This document shows, one piece after another, positions 7,591-15,819 of a stretch of DNA of 46,575 nt. Source of the DNA: Isoptericola halalbus (GTDB lineage: Bacteria; Actinomycetota; Actinomycetes; Actinomycetales; Cellulomonadaceae); the NCBI GenBank assembly GCA_009663185.1, contig VJZX01000022.1, positions 1-46,575 on the forward strand. Direction: 5' to 3'. The notes beneath the pieces are model-generated. The model made no database searches, was not told the origin of the DNA, and was given only the letters and a program-made list of their open reading frames with translations. The translations under genes were made by a program, and so were the position numbers. The first letter of the stretch is position 1; each line of letters starts with the position of its first letter.

Positions 7591-7621
7591 GCGGGAGGGG
7601 CACCGGTGCGGCCCCTCCCGC
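7591..7621 (-). terminator. Intra-operon hairpin 2 behind the binding-protein gene
   Basis: GCGGGAGGGGC (7591-7601) pairs perfectly with GCCCCTCCCGC (7611-7621). It abuts hairpin 1, giving a tandem structure 9 bases past the stop of the binding-protein gene. Confidence 0.6.
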
Positions 7622-7630
7622 GGGGGGTGG

Positions 7631-9226
7631 TCAGGCGTTCTCGAGGTAGCGGTCGTACGCCTGCTGGTAGAGCTCGATGAGCCGGTCCAGGCCCATCTGC
7701 TCGAGCTGGGCGACGTAGTTGTCCCACTCGTCCTCGACGCCACCGTTCGCGACCCACTCGGCGCGCTTGGTGTCCACGAACGTCTTGATGTCGGTCTCGA
7801 TCGCGCTGATCTCCTGGATCTCGGCCTCGTCGAACGGCACGTTCGGGAACCACTCGTCCTCCGCCCACGGGAGGTAGTGCTCCTCGAGGTCGGTCACGCG
7901 CTGGGCGGCGCGAGGCTCGGGCAGGACGACGTTCTCGAAATCCTCCTTGAGGGTGACCTTGGGGCCACCGGGCGAGACCTTCTGGCGCAGCTCACCGGCG
8001 GAGACGTCCTTGCCGAGCTCCATCTGCTGCAGGACGCCGTCCGCGTTCTCCTCGAGCGTCGTTCCGATCGGGCCCCATGAGACCTGGGCGGACATCACCG
8101 GCTCGTAGAGCCGGTCGACCCACCGCATCGTGACCTCGGGGTAGGCGTTCTCACGCGTGATCGCGAACGCCCCGGCCGAGAAGTCCGAGCCGTTGGAGTG
8201 CCCGACGAGACGGCCGGCCACGCCCTCGAGCGCGGGGACGAGCACGTACTCGTCGGCCCGCTCGGGGCCGACCACCTCTTCGGTCTCCCACCAGACGTAG
8301 GAGCCGAGCACGGGGTCGGGCGTCTTGCCCTTGGCCAGGTACGTCTTGTCGTCCTGCGTGAGCGCCTCGGGGTCGATCAGCCCTCGCTGGTACCAGTCGT
8401 GCAGCTTGGCGAGCGCGTCCCGGTACTCGGGCTGCGCCGCGGTGTAGATGACCTTGCCGTCACGCACGATGCGGTGGTCCAGGTTGTCCGGCATGCCGCC
8501 GAGCGCGGCCATGATGTCGCCGACGTCGGCGCACCACCAGCCGTTGATGTAGCTCAGCGGGATCTCGTCGGCCTTGCCGTTGCCGTTGGGGTCCTGAGTC
8601 TTGAACGCCTCGAGCGCGGCCTCGTACTCCTCGATGGTCGTCGGGACCTCGAGACCGAGCTCGTCGAGCCAGGTCTTGTTGATGGACAGGAAGAACGGCA
8701 CGGCACCGATGCCGAGCTCCTCCGCGGCCGGGAGGGTGTAGATGTGACCGTCGGACGAGGTGACCGCCGCCTTGATCTCGGGCCGCTTGGAGAAGATGGC
8801 CTGGAGGTTGGGGGCGTGCTCCGCGATGAGGTCCTCGAGCGGGACCAGCGTGCCGTTGGCGCCGTAGGTCGAGATGTCCGCAGGCGTGAAGCCGGTGTTG
8901 TAGAAGGCGTCCGGGAGGTCGCCGCTGGCGAGGATGAGGTTCTTCTTCTCCTGGTAGACCGTGTCCGGCAGGTTCTCCCAGACGATCGAGACGTTGGTGT
9001 CCTTCTCCCACTGCTGGACGAGCTCCATCTCGGAGTAGTCCGGGGCGAGCGACGCCTTCTGTCCGGAGAAGGTCAGGGTGACCTTCTCGTCGACGATGGG
9101 AAGGCCTTCGGCGTTGAAGCCGGCCTCGGCGTCCTTGCCGTCCTGCTCGGTGCTGCCCGAGCAGCCGGTCAGCAGGAGCCCGGCCGCCGTCATCGCGGCG
9201 ACGGACGCTGTCAACTTTCGGTTCAT
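7631..9226 (-). CDS. ABC transporter solute-binding lipoprotein (LplA-like, oligosaccharide type)
   Basis: The 531-residue protein has a lipoprotein signal: MNRKLTASV, a hydrophobic core and LTGC with lipidated Cys22. After this comes a large type-I solute-binding fold of about 500 residues. That size, with neighbouring LplB/LplC-like permeases, is typical of CUT1-family importers of oligosaccharides. No ATPase gene is in the operon; these systems normally share an MsmX/MsiK-type ATPase encoded elsewhere. I chose ATG 9226 (with AGAGAGG upstream) over the longer frame because it places the signal peptide correctly. Association with two GH32-clan enzymes makes fructo-oligosaccharides the likely ligand, which is inference. 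Confidence 0.9.
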   Translation of the reverse strand: MNRKLTASVAAMTAAGLLLTGCSGSTEQDGKDAEAGFNAEGLPIVDEKVTLTFSGQKASLAPDYSEMELVQQWEKDTNVSIVWENLPDTVYQEKKNLILASGDLPDAFYNTGFTPADISTYGANGTLVPLEDLIAEHAPNLQAIFSKRPEIKAAVTSSDGHIYTLPAAEELGIGAVPFFLSINKTWLDELGLEVPTTIEEYEAALEAFKTQDPNGNGKADEIPLSYINGWWCADVGDIMAALGGMPDNLDHRIVRDGKVIYTAAQPEYRDALAKLHDWYQRGLIDPEALTQDDKTYLAKGKTPDPVLGSYVWWETEEVVGPERADEYVLVPALEGVAGRLVGHSNGSDFSAGAFAITRENAYPEVTMRWVDRLYEPVMSAQVSWGPIGTTLEENADGVLQQMELGKDVSAGELRQKVSPGGPKVTLKEDFENVVLPEPRAAQRVTDLEEHYLPWAEDEWFPNVPFDEAEIQEISAIETDIKTFVDTKRAEWVANGGVEDEWDNYVAQLEQMGLDRLIELYQQAYDRYLENA

Positions 9227-9331
9227 CGTGGATACCTCTCTGGGGGACCCCACGCCTGCGTGGAGCTGGTGCGAAGGACTGGCCGCAGGGCGCGACCGGT
9301 CCACAGGGGGAAGGAAGGGTGACGTGCGCGG

Positions 9332-10258
9332 TCAGCTCTTCACTGCGCCGAGGAGAGCGCCCTTGGTGAAGTGCTTCTGGAGGAAGGGCATGACGGCGAG
9401 GATCGGCAACGTCGAGACGACGATCATTCCGTACTTGATCAGCTCGCCGACCCGTTGGGTCTCGGCGTACGACTCGAGGTCTCCGGTCATGTTGCCGGTC
9501 GATGCGAGGTCGGACTGGATGAGGATGTTGCGGAGCACCAGCTGGAGCGGGTACTTGTCCGCGTCGTTCAGGTAGATGAGCGCGTCGAAGAACGCGTTCC
9601 AGTTGAAGACCATGTGGATCATGGCCATGAGGACGATGAGCGAGCGGGCCAGTGGGACCGCGATCGTGAAGAAGAAGCGGAAGTCGCTCGCACCGTCGAG
9701 CTGGGCGGCCTCGCGGAGCTCGTCGGGGAGCGAGACCTGGAAGAACGAGCGGGCGATGATGAGGTTCCACACGCCCACCGCTCCGGGAAGCACGACCGCC
9801 CAGATCGTGTCGAGCATCCCGAGGTCCTTGACCACGAGGTAGCGCGGGATCATGCCGCCGTCGAAGAACATCGTGACGACGAGGAGCACGGTGATCGTGC
9901 GGCGCCCCGGCAGGTCCTTGCGCGACAGGGCGTACCCGCCCGCGACGATGAGGCAGACGCTGATCGTCGTCGCGACCGTGGTGTAGAGGACGGAGTTGCC
10001 GAAGCCGCGCCAGACGGCGGAGTCGGCGAGGATGCGCACGTACCCGTCGAACGTGAACCCCTGGGGCAGGAGCCACACCCGGCCTCCGGCGACCGCCGCC
10101 GGGTCGCTCAGGGACGCGATCACGATGAAGTACAGCGGGTAGAGCACGGCGGCGACCGCGGTGGACAGGATCACGACCGAGGTGATCGTGATCCCGCGGT
10201 CTGGGATGCGGTTCGCGAGCGGGCGGCGGGCGCGGAGCCCGAATGTTGTCGACGTCAT
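9332..10258 (-). CDS. ABC transporter permease (LplC/MalG-like)
   Basis: The 308-residue membrane protein of the binding-protein-dependent family has six predicted membrane segments. The cytoplasmic ATPase-contact loop EAA motif reads REAAQLDGASDFRFF and lies near two-thirds of the length. It resembles LplC/YtcP permeases, which pair with LplB. ATG 10258 is preferred over an in-frame GTG at 10267 because GAGGTG lies 6 bases upstream of it. It starts 10 bases after the partner permease stops, so both are co-translated. Confidence 0.92.
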   Translation of the reverse strand: MTSTTFGLRARRPLANRIPDRGITITSVVILSTAVAAVLYPLYFIVIASLSDPAAVAGGRVWLLPQGFTFDGYVRILADSAVWRGFGNSVLYTTVATTISVCLIVAGGYALSRKDLPGRRTITVLLVVTMFFDGGMIPRYLVVKDLGMLDTIWAVVLPGAVGVWNLIIARSFFQVSLPDELREAAQLDGASDFRFFFTIAVPLARSLIVLMAMIHMVFNWNAFFDALIYLNDADKYPLQLVLRNILIQSDLASTGNMTGDLESYAETQRVGELIKYGMIVVSTLPILAVMPFLQKHFTKGALLGAVKS

Positions 10259-10268
10259 GGTGTGCACC

Positions 10269-11282
10269 TCAGATCAGGCTGTTCTGCTTGAACCGGCGCG
10301 CCACCCAGTTGAACGTCAGGAGCAGGCCGAGGTTGAGGACGGAGTTGAAGAGACCGATCGCGGTCGAGTAGGAGAACTGGGCCTGCTGCAGGCCTGCCTC
10401 GTAGACGTACGTCTGGATGATCTGCGACTCCGAGGCGTTCAAGGGCGTCTGCAGCAGCAGCGCCTTCTCGAACCCGATGTTGAGCAGGTTCCCCACCGCG
10501 AGGATGAACAGGATCGAGATGACCGGCAGGATCCCGGGGATGTCGATGTGCCGGATGCGCTGCAGCGCGCTCGCGCCGTCGATGCGCGCCGCCTCGTGCA
10601 GCGCGGGGTCGATCCCGGCCAGCGCCGCGAGGTACACGACCATCGAGAAGCCGGCCTCCTGCCAGACGCTCGAGGCGACGTACACCGGCCGGAACCACTC
10701 CGGTTCTGCCAGGAAGAAGATCGGTTCGACGCCGGCGAAGCCGAGAAGGTGGTTGACGAGCCCGGACCGCGGGGAGAGCAGCACGTAGAGCATGCCGACG
10801 ACGATCACCGTGGAGATGAAGGACGGGGCGTAGAGCACGGTCTGGGTGAACGCCTTGAACCGGCGTGACGACAGGTGGTTGACCATGAGGGCCAGGACGA
10901 TCGGCACCGGGAACAGGAACGCCAGGTTGAACGTCGCCAGCAGGAGCGTGTTCTCGATCAGCTGCTCGAACTGGAACGAGCTGATGAACCGGCGGAAGTG
11001 GTCCAGCCCGACCCAGGGGCTGCCGGTGAAGCCGTCGACCGGGTTGAAGTTCCGGAACGCGATCTGGACGCCGTACATGGGCCAGAACTTGAAGACCACG
11101 AAATACAGCAGCGTCGGGGCAAGTAGTACGTATAACTGCCACGCGCGCCGAACCCGCTTGAGCCGGTTGCGGCGAGGCGCGGGGGCCGGCATCGTCGGGC
11201 GGCGGGACGCCGGAACGGCGCCCGCTCCAGCCGTGGCCTCGGCGGTGAGGGTGAGGTCGGGTGATTCCGTCCGGGCGGTCAT
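10269..11282 (-). CDS. ABC transporter permease (LplB/MalF-like)
   Basis: This 337-residue partner permease has an Arg-rich cytoplasmic N-terminus of about 45 residues, then six membrane segments and the EAA loop HEAARIDGASALQRI. Its ATG overlaps the LacI stop (11279-11282). Codons 50-54 (TTA TAC GTA CTA CTT) are A/T-ending, including a TTA leucine codon that is rare in this DNA. They coincide with a palindrome at 11122-11137 matching the operator in front of the operon. The protein otherwise looks intact and of normal family length. Confidence 0.92.
   Translation of the reverse strand: MTARTESPDLTLTAEATAGAGAVPASRRPTMPAPAPRRNRLKRVRRAWQLYVLLAPTLLYFVVFKFWPMYGVQIAFRNFNPVDGFTGSPWVGLDHFRRFISSFQFEQLIENTLLLATFNLAFLFPVPIVLALMVNHLSSRRFKAFTQTVLYAPSFISTVIVVGMLYVLLSPRSGLVNHLLGFAGVEPIFFLAEPEWFRPVYVASSVWQEAGFSMVVYLAALAGIDPALHEAARIDGASALQRIRHIDIPGILPVISILFILAVGNLLNIGFEKALLLQTPLNASESQIIQTYVYEAGLQQAQFSYSTAIGLFNSVLNLGLLLTFNWVARRFKQNSLI
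11122..11137. promoter_or_regulatory. Intragenic LacI-type operator in the permease gene
   Basis: AGTTATACGTACTACT (minus strand) is a palindrome of the form AGT-NN-TACGTA-NN-ACT. It agrees with the operon operator at 12345-12360 at 14 of 17 positions when one flanking base is included. It falls in a run of rare codons inside the permease gene, about 1.2 kb downstream of the promoter. That spacing would allow repressor-mediated looping or a roadblock. Confidence 0.55.
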
Positions 11283-12325
11283 GCTCGCTCCCTGGGTGTG
11301 GCGACGGAGTCGCGTTCGACGAGCTCACAACGTAGGCGCATGCTGCGGGCCTTCCCCTTTCGTGCCGCTCCTCCCGTGAGCAGCAGGTCGGCTGCGGCCC
11401 AGCCCATGTCGCGGAACGGGAGGTTCATGGTGGTCAGAGCCGGGCGGAGGAACGGCGCGACGGTCTCCTGGTTGTCGAAGCCGACGATGGAGACGTCGTC
11501 GGGGATCCGCAGCCCGCGCTCGGTGAGCGCCTGGTACGCACCCCAGGCGGTACGGTCGTTCGCGCAGAAGATCGCGGTCGGAGGAGCCGCCTGGTCCATG
11601 AGCGCGCCCGCGTGCTCGAAACCGTGCTCCGGGCTGCCGCCACCGAACCGGACGAGCTCCGGGTCGATGCCCAGGCCTGCGTCCTCGAGCGCGGCGACGT
11701 AGCCCTCGTAGCGTCCGACGGCGGCGGGCAGGCGCGACTCGAGCGTCTGGATGTCGATCATCGCGATACGCCGATGCCCGGCGTCGATCAGCCGCCGCGT
11801 CGCCGCGCGGCCGCCCTCGACCTCGTCTGGGGAGACCGACCAGGTGGTCCCCGACGGGTCGACCGCGTTCAGGATGACGACCTCCTCGCTCTCGAGGCTC
11901 GGGGGCAGGGTGACGGGCCGGTTGTACATCGACGCGTAGATGAACCGCCGGACCTGATGGGAGAGCATCTGCTCGACGGCGGCCTGCTCGAGGTCGCGGC
12001 GGCCGCCCGTGTTGACGACGAGGAGCAGCTGCCCGTCCTGCCAGGCGCGCTCCTGGGCGCCCTCGACGATCTCGCCCGCGAAGGGAGCGGAGGCCACCTC
12101 GTCGCCGATGAACCCGACGAGCTCGGCGACACGCTCGCGCAGCGCCTTGGCGGTTGCGTTCGGCCGGTACCCCAGCGCTTGGACGGCGTCGTTGATACGT
12201 TCGACGGTCGTAGCCGACACCCGGGAGCCGGGGTCGCCCTTGAGGACGATGGAGACGGTGGCCTGGGACACGCCCGCGGCACGCGCCACGTCCCACATGG
12301 TGGGCGTGCGGTGTCTGGCGGCCAT
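11279..12325 (-). CDS. LacI-family regulator of the fructan importer operon
   Basis: The 348-residue protein has an N-terminal helix-turn-helix (WDVARAAGVSQATVSIVLKG, residues 11-30) and a hinge helix ending in YRPNATAKALR. A periplasmic-binding-like sugar domain follows, with FCANDRTAWGAYQAL and VGFDNQE. It is the first gene of the minus-strand operon, and its stop overlaps the first permease start. A good promoter and a palindrome lie just upstream, which argues for autoregulation of the whole operon. The ligand is probably a fructo-oligosaccharide or fructose; that is inferred only from the neighbours. Confidence 0.92.
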   Translation of the reverse strand: MAARHRTPTMWDVARAAGVSQATVSIVLKGDPGSRVSATTVERINDAVQALGYRPNATAKALRERVAELVGFIGDEVASAPFAGEIVEGAQERAWQDGQLLLVVNTGGRRDLEQAAVEQMLSHQVRRFIYASMYNRPVTLPPSLESEEVVILNAVDPSGTTWSVSPDEVEGGRAATRRLIDAGHRRIAMIDIQTLESRLPAAVGRYEGYVAALEDAGLGIDPELVRFGGGSPEHGFEHAGALMDQAAPPTAIFCANDRTAWGAYQALTERGLRIPDDVSIVGFDNQETVAPFLRPALTTMNLPFRDMGWAAADLLLTGGAARKGKARSMRLRCELVERDSVATPRERA

Positions 12326-12344
12326 GTCCCAACCTCATCCTTGA

Positions 12345-12360
12345 AGTCATTCGTATAACT
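12345..12360. promoter_or_regulatory. LacI-type operator at the operon start
   Basis: AGTTATACGAATGACT (minus strand) is an imperfect palindrome centred on CG (AGT.AT.CG.AT.ACT). It lies about 20 bases upstream of the LacI ATG and just downstream of the predicted start point of the promoter at 12376-12404. A related copy lies inside the permease gene. Confidence 0.65.
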
Positions 12361-12375
12361 AGCAACTGGCCGCCG

Positions 12376-12404
12376 AATCTAGTGGCCGAATTTCGGGCTG
12401 TCAA
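12376..12404 (-). promoter_or_regulatory. Sigma-70-type promoter of the fructan importer operon
   Basis: On the minus strand TTGACA (12404-12399) and TAGATT (12381-12376) are separated by 17 bases. This is a near-consensus housekeeping promoter. The expected start point is close to 12369, directly before the operator. Confidence 0.72.
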
Positions 12405-12435
12405 GGGGGTGATGTCGACAGAGCCCGCACCCCGG

Positions 12436-13503
12436 TCACCCGACGTCCGCGGGGGCCGCGAGTGGCGCTCGGATCTCACCCGACCCGCGGACCACGAGAC
12501 GGGTGGGCACCACCAGGTGACGCGGCGGGCTCGTGTCGCCGTCGAGCCGCGCGAACACACGTTCCGCCGCGAGGCGTCCGATGCGGTCGGCGTCCTGGGA
12601 GACCGTGGTGACGCGCGGCTTGAGCAGGTCGCTCGTCTCGACGTCGTCGAAGCCCACGAGGGCGACGTCGTGCTCCAGGCCCAGCTGCTGGAGCGCGCGG
12701 ATCGCGCCGATGGTGACGAGGTTCTGGCCCGAGAAGATCGCCGTGGGCGGGTCCGGCAGGGTGAGCAGACGGCGGGCGACCGCGGTGGCGCTGGCGTCGT
12801 CGTGCAGACCGAGGACGATCAGCGCCGGGTCGACGTCGATCCCCGAGGCGGCGAGCTCGTCGAGGTACCCCTGGCGCCGCTGGCCCGCGGTCTGGATCCG
12901 CTCGAGGTCCCCGAGGAACGCGATCCTGCGGTGCCCGTGCGCCAAGAGGTGACGCACCGCGTCGCGCGCACCCTCCACGTTGGACGTGACCACGGTGTCG
13001 GTCTCGATGCCGTGCGGCTCGCGGTCCACGCACACGAGGGGAGTCCCGCGCTCGACGTGCAGGCGCAGGTACGCCTGGTCGTCGCGGACCGGCGTCACGA
13101 CGAACCCGTCGACCCGCCGTCGGGCGAGCGCCGTGACCGCCCGCAGCTCGGCGTCGGGGTCGTCCTCGAGGCTTGCGGCGAGGACCGCGTACCCGTGCTC
13201 GATGGCCACCCGCTCGATGGCGCGATGAACCTGCGCGGCGAAGGGGTTCGCGACGCTCGACACCAGCAGGCCGAGCGTCCGGGACCGGCGGTCGGCGCGG
13301 CGCAGGTTGCCGGCGTGGAGGTCGGGCTCGAAGTGGAGCGAGGCCGCCGCCTGACGCACGCGCTCGGCCGTTGCGGGGGAGACGTTGGGCTCGCCGTTGA
13401 CCACGCGCGAGACCGTCTTGATGCCCACGCCGGCCAGCTGCGCCACGTCACGCATGGTCGGTCGCCGCGTCGCGGGGGGGTGATCGCCTGACACCGATGT
13501 CAC
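12436..13503 (-). CDS. LacI-family regulator divergent from frcBCAK
   Basis: The 355-residue protein has a helix-turn-helix at residues 17-37 (MRDVAQLAGVGIKTVSRVVNG), a hinge (LRRADRRSRTLG) and a sugar-binding domain with FSGQNLVTIGAIRAL and VGFDDVE. GTG 13503 is chosen because AAGGAG lies 9 bases upstream; the longer frame would run through the shared promoter region. It diverges from the fructose importer across about 107 bases containing a perfect 12-base palindrome, so it probably represses that operon and itself. Confidence 0.9.
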   Translation of the reverse strand: MTSVSGDHPPATRRPTMRDVAQLAGVGIKTVSRVVNGEPNVSPATAERVRQAAASLHFEPDLHAGNLRRADRRSRTLGLLVSSVANPFAAQVHRAIERVAIEHGYAVLAASLEDDPDAELRAVTALARRRVDGFVVTPVRDDQAYLRLHVERGTPLVCVDREPHGIETDTVVTSNVEGARDAVRHLLAHGHRRIAFLGDLERIQTAGQRRQGYLDELAASGIDVDPALIVLGLHDDASATAVARRLLTLPDPPTAIFSGQNLVTIGAIRALQQLGLEHDVALVGFDDVETSDLLKPRVTTVSQDADRIGRLAAERVFARLDGDTSPPRHLVVPTRLVVRGSGEIRAPLAAPADVG

Positions 13504-13531
13504 GATTCCGCACTCCTTGCTCGTCCTGCGC

Positions 13532-13560
13532 TTGACCATACCTCGGAAGTCCGGTAGACA
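13532..13560 (+). promoter_or_regulatory. Promoter of the frcBCAK operon
   Basis: TTGACC (13532-13537) and TAGACA (13555-13560) are separated by 17 bases. The predicted start point, near 13567, is adjacent to the palindrome at 13568-13579, a classic place for repression. Confidence 0.65.
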
Positions 13561-13567
13561 GTGACTT

Positions 13568-13579
13568 GACAACGTTGTC
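13568..13579. promoter_or_regulatory. LacI-type operator of the frc operon
   Basis: GACAACGTTGTC is a perfect 12-base palindrome with the central CG step bound by LacI-family hinge helices. It lies between the divergent LacI gene and frcB, at the start point of the predicted promoter. Confidence 0.8.
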
Positions 13580-13610
13580 GGGCGCGAGCCCACGACTTAG
13601 GAGTTCGACG

Positions 13611-14708
13611 GTGAACCTCATGACGATGAACCGATCCTCGTGGCGGCGTGGTGCCGCTCTGACCGGCGTGGTCGCCATCGCCTCGCTCGGCCTCACGGCG
13701 TGCAGCGACGACGGTGCCGAAGCGGGTGGCGACGGGGACGCCGTCGGTGTCTCGCTGATCGTGAAGACGACGACCAACCCGTTCTTCGTCGCGATGCAGG
13801 AAGGCGCCGAGGCCGCGGCCACGGAGCACGGCGTCGAGCTGACCATGGCAGCCGGCAAGGCCGACGGCGACGAGGAGACGCAGATCCAGGCGATCGAGAA
13901 CGCGATCGCCCGCGGCGACTCCGGCATCCTCATCACGCCCAACGGCCCGTCCGTGGTGGACGCGCTCGGCAAGGCCCGCGACGCCGGCCTGTACGTCATC
14001 GCGCTCGACACCCCGCCGGACCCGGCCGACGCCGTCGACATCACGTTCGCGACCGACAACCGGCAGGCGGGCCTGCTCATCGGCGAGTGGACGGCCGCCC
14101 AGCTGGACGGCGAGAAGGCGACGATCGCGCTCCTCGACCTCTTCGACGACAAGGTCGTCTCGGTGGACTACGACCGCGACCAGGGCTTCCTGGAGGGCAT
14201 GGGCATCGACCCCGCGGACCCGAACGTCAACGGTGACGAGGCCCCCACAGGCTCCTACAGCGGCGGCGAGTACGAGATCGTCGGCAACGAGGCGAGCCAG
14301 GGCGCCGAGGACGCCGGGCGCACGGCGATGGAGAACCTGCTCACGAAGAACCCGGACATCAACGTCGTCTACACGATCAACGAGCCCGCGGCCTACGGCG
14401 CGTTCCAGGCGCTGGAGGCTGCCGGCAAGACGGCTGACGACGTGCTGATCGTCTCGGTCGACGGCGGGTGTGCGGGCGTCGACAACGTGAAGGACGGCAC
14501 CATCGACGCCACCAGCCAGCAGTACCCGGTCAAGATGGCCGAGCTGGGCGTCGAGGCGATCGCCGAGCTCGTCGAGACCGGCAACGCGCCCGAGACCACC
14601 GAGGGTCTCGACTTCTTCAACACGGGCGTCGCGCTCGTGACCGACACGCCGGCCGAGGGCGTGGAGTCTATCGACTCCGCCGCCGCCTCGGAGATCTGCT
14701 GGGGCTGA
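13611..14708 (+). CDS. frcB: Fructose-type ABC transporter substrate-binding lipoprotein FrcB
   Basis: The 365-residue protein is a Peripla_BP_4 (ribose/fructose class) binding protein. A signal with LTAC (Cys31) anchors it as a lipoprotein. NPFFVAMQEGAE, GILITPNGPS, ALDTPPDPADAVD, FATDNRQAG, DRDQGFLEGMGID, YTINEPAA, SVDGGCAG and the terminal CWG follow the rhizobial FrcB pattern closely as I recall it. GTG 13611 is favoured since AGGAG lies 7 bases upstream, although ATGs at 13620 and 13626 remain possible. It opens the frcBCA-kinase operon, and a strong hairpin follows its stop. The ligand is probably fructose; other sugars such as ribose or mannose are possible. Confidence 0.87.
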   Translation: MNLMTMNRSSWRRGAALTGVVAIASLGLTACSDDGAEAGGDGDAVGVSLIVKTTTNPFFVAMQEGAEAAATEHGVELTMAAGKADGDEETQIQAIENAIARGDSGILITPNGPSVVDALGKARDAGLYVIALDTPPDPADAVDITFATDNRQAGLLIGEWTAAQLDGEKATIALLDLFDDKVVSVDYDRDQGFLEGMGIDPADPNVNGDEAPTGSYSGGEYEIVGNEASQGAEDAGRTAMENLLTKNPDINVVYTINEPAAYGAFQALEAAGKTADDVLIVSVDGGCAGVDNVKDGTIDATSQQYPVKMAELGVEAIAELVETGNAPETTEGLDFFNTGVALVTDTPAEGVESIDSAAASEICWG

Positions 14709-14715
14709 CGCCGTA

Positions 14716-14745
14716 GCGCCGCGCCGCCGCAGGGCGGCGCGGCGC
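14716..14745 (+). terminator. Intra-operon hairpin after frcB
   Basis: Two perfectly complementary 13-base arms (14716-14728 and 14733-14745) enclose tetraloop GCAG. They lie between frcB and frcC, 8 bases past the frcB stop. It probably raises frcB mRNA relative to the downstream genes by partial termination or protection of the 3' end. Confidence 0.65.
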
Positions 14746-14781
14746 GCCGCGTCACTCCGCACGACCAAGGGAGTTCTCTCG

Positions 14782-15819
14782 ATGAGCACATCGACCGTGC
14801 CCGCACCGGCCCACCACGACCCGGCGGCCGAGTTCCTCGACCGCCGCAGCCCGCTCGAACGGGCGCGTGGGGTCCTGCACCGCTACCCGGCCCTCAGCCC
14901 CGCGATCGTGCTGGTGCTGTCGGTCGTCGTCTTCGGATTCCTCAACGACCGCTTCTGGGCGCCCGGCAACCTGTCCCTCATCACGCAGCAGGTCGCGGTG
15001 GTCGGGACCCTCGCCGTCGCCCAGACGCTGGTGATCCTCACGGCCGGGATCGACCTGTCCGTCGGCTCCCTGATGGTCCTGGCCTCGATGGTCATGGCCC
15101 AGGCAGCCTCGACCATGGGTCTGCCGCCCTACCTCGCTCTGGGCCTCGGCCTGCTCGTGGGGCTCGTCGCCGGTGGGCTCAACGGGGCCCTCGTCACCCG
15201 GTTCAAGCTGCCGCCGTTCATCGCGACGCTCGGCACGCTCAACATCTTCCTCGCCATCACGCTGCTGTACTCCCGCGGCGCGACGGTGCGGGGCGCCGAC
15301 ATGCCCGCTCTGATGACCTGGACGGGCACCACCTTCCCGGTGGGCGGGGTCCGGGTCTCGACGGGCGTCCTCCTGATGCTCGGGGCCTACCTGCTGGTCG
15401 CGCTCACGCTCTCGCGCACCGCGTGGGGCAAGCACGTCTACGCCGTCGGCGACGACAAGGACGCGGCGCGGCTCTCGGGCATCAGCGTGAACCGGGTGCT
15501 GCTCAGCGTGTACCTCTCGGCCGGAGCGATCCTCGCGCTCGCCGCCTGGATCCAGATCGGGCGCGCCAACGCGGCGAGCCCCAACGTCGGCGTCGACATG
15601 AACCTCGACTCGATCACCGCCGTCGTCATCGGCGGCACGAGCCTGTTCGGTGGTCGCGGGACGGTGTGGGGCACGCTGCTCGGCGCGCTCATCGTCGGCG
15701 TGTTCCGCAACGGCCTCTCGCTCGCCGGCCTCGACGTGCTCTACCAGACGCTCGCCGTGGGGGTCCTCGTGATCGTCGCGGTCTCGCTCGACCAGTGGAT
15801 CAGGAAGGTGCGCAAGTGA
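14782..15819 (+). CDS. frcC: Fructose-type ABC transporter permease FrcC
   Basis: The 345-residue BPD_transp_2 family membrane protein has about eight to ten hydrophobic segments. It carries the family signature TAGIDLSVGSLM (about residue 91) and VIGGTSLFGGRGTVWGT near the C-terminus. It would form the channel for the FrcB ligand, probably as a homodimer since only one permease gene is present. AAGGGAG upstream of the ATG serves as ribosome binding site. Its stop overlaps the GTG of frcA (GTGA, 15816-15819). Confidence 0.88.
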   Translation: MSTSTVPAPAHHDPAAEFLDRRSPLERARGVLHRYPALSPAIVLVLSVVVFGFLNDRFWAPGNLSLITQQVAVVGTLAVAQTLVILTAGIDLSVGSLMVLASMVMAQAASTMGLPPYLALGLGLLVGLVAGGLNGALVTRFKLPPFIATLGTLNIFLAITLLYSRGATVRGADMPALMTWTGTTFPVGGVRVSTGVLLMLGAYLLVALTLSRTAWGKHVYAVGDDKDAARLSGISVNRVLLSVYLSAGAILALAAWIQIGRANAASPNVGVDMNLDSITAVVIGGTSLFGGRGTVWGTLLGALIVGVFRNGLSLAGLDVLYQTLAVGVLVIVAVSLDQWIRKVRK

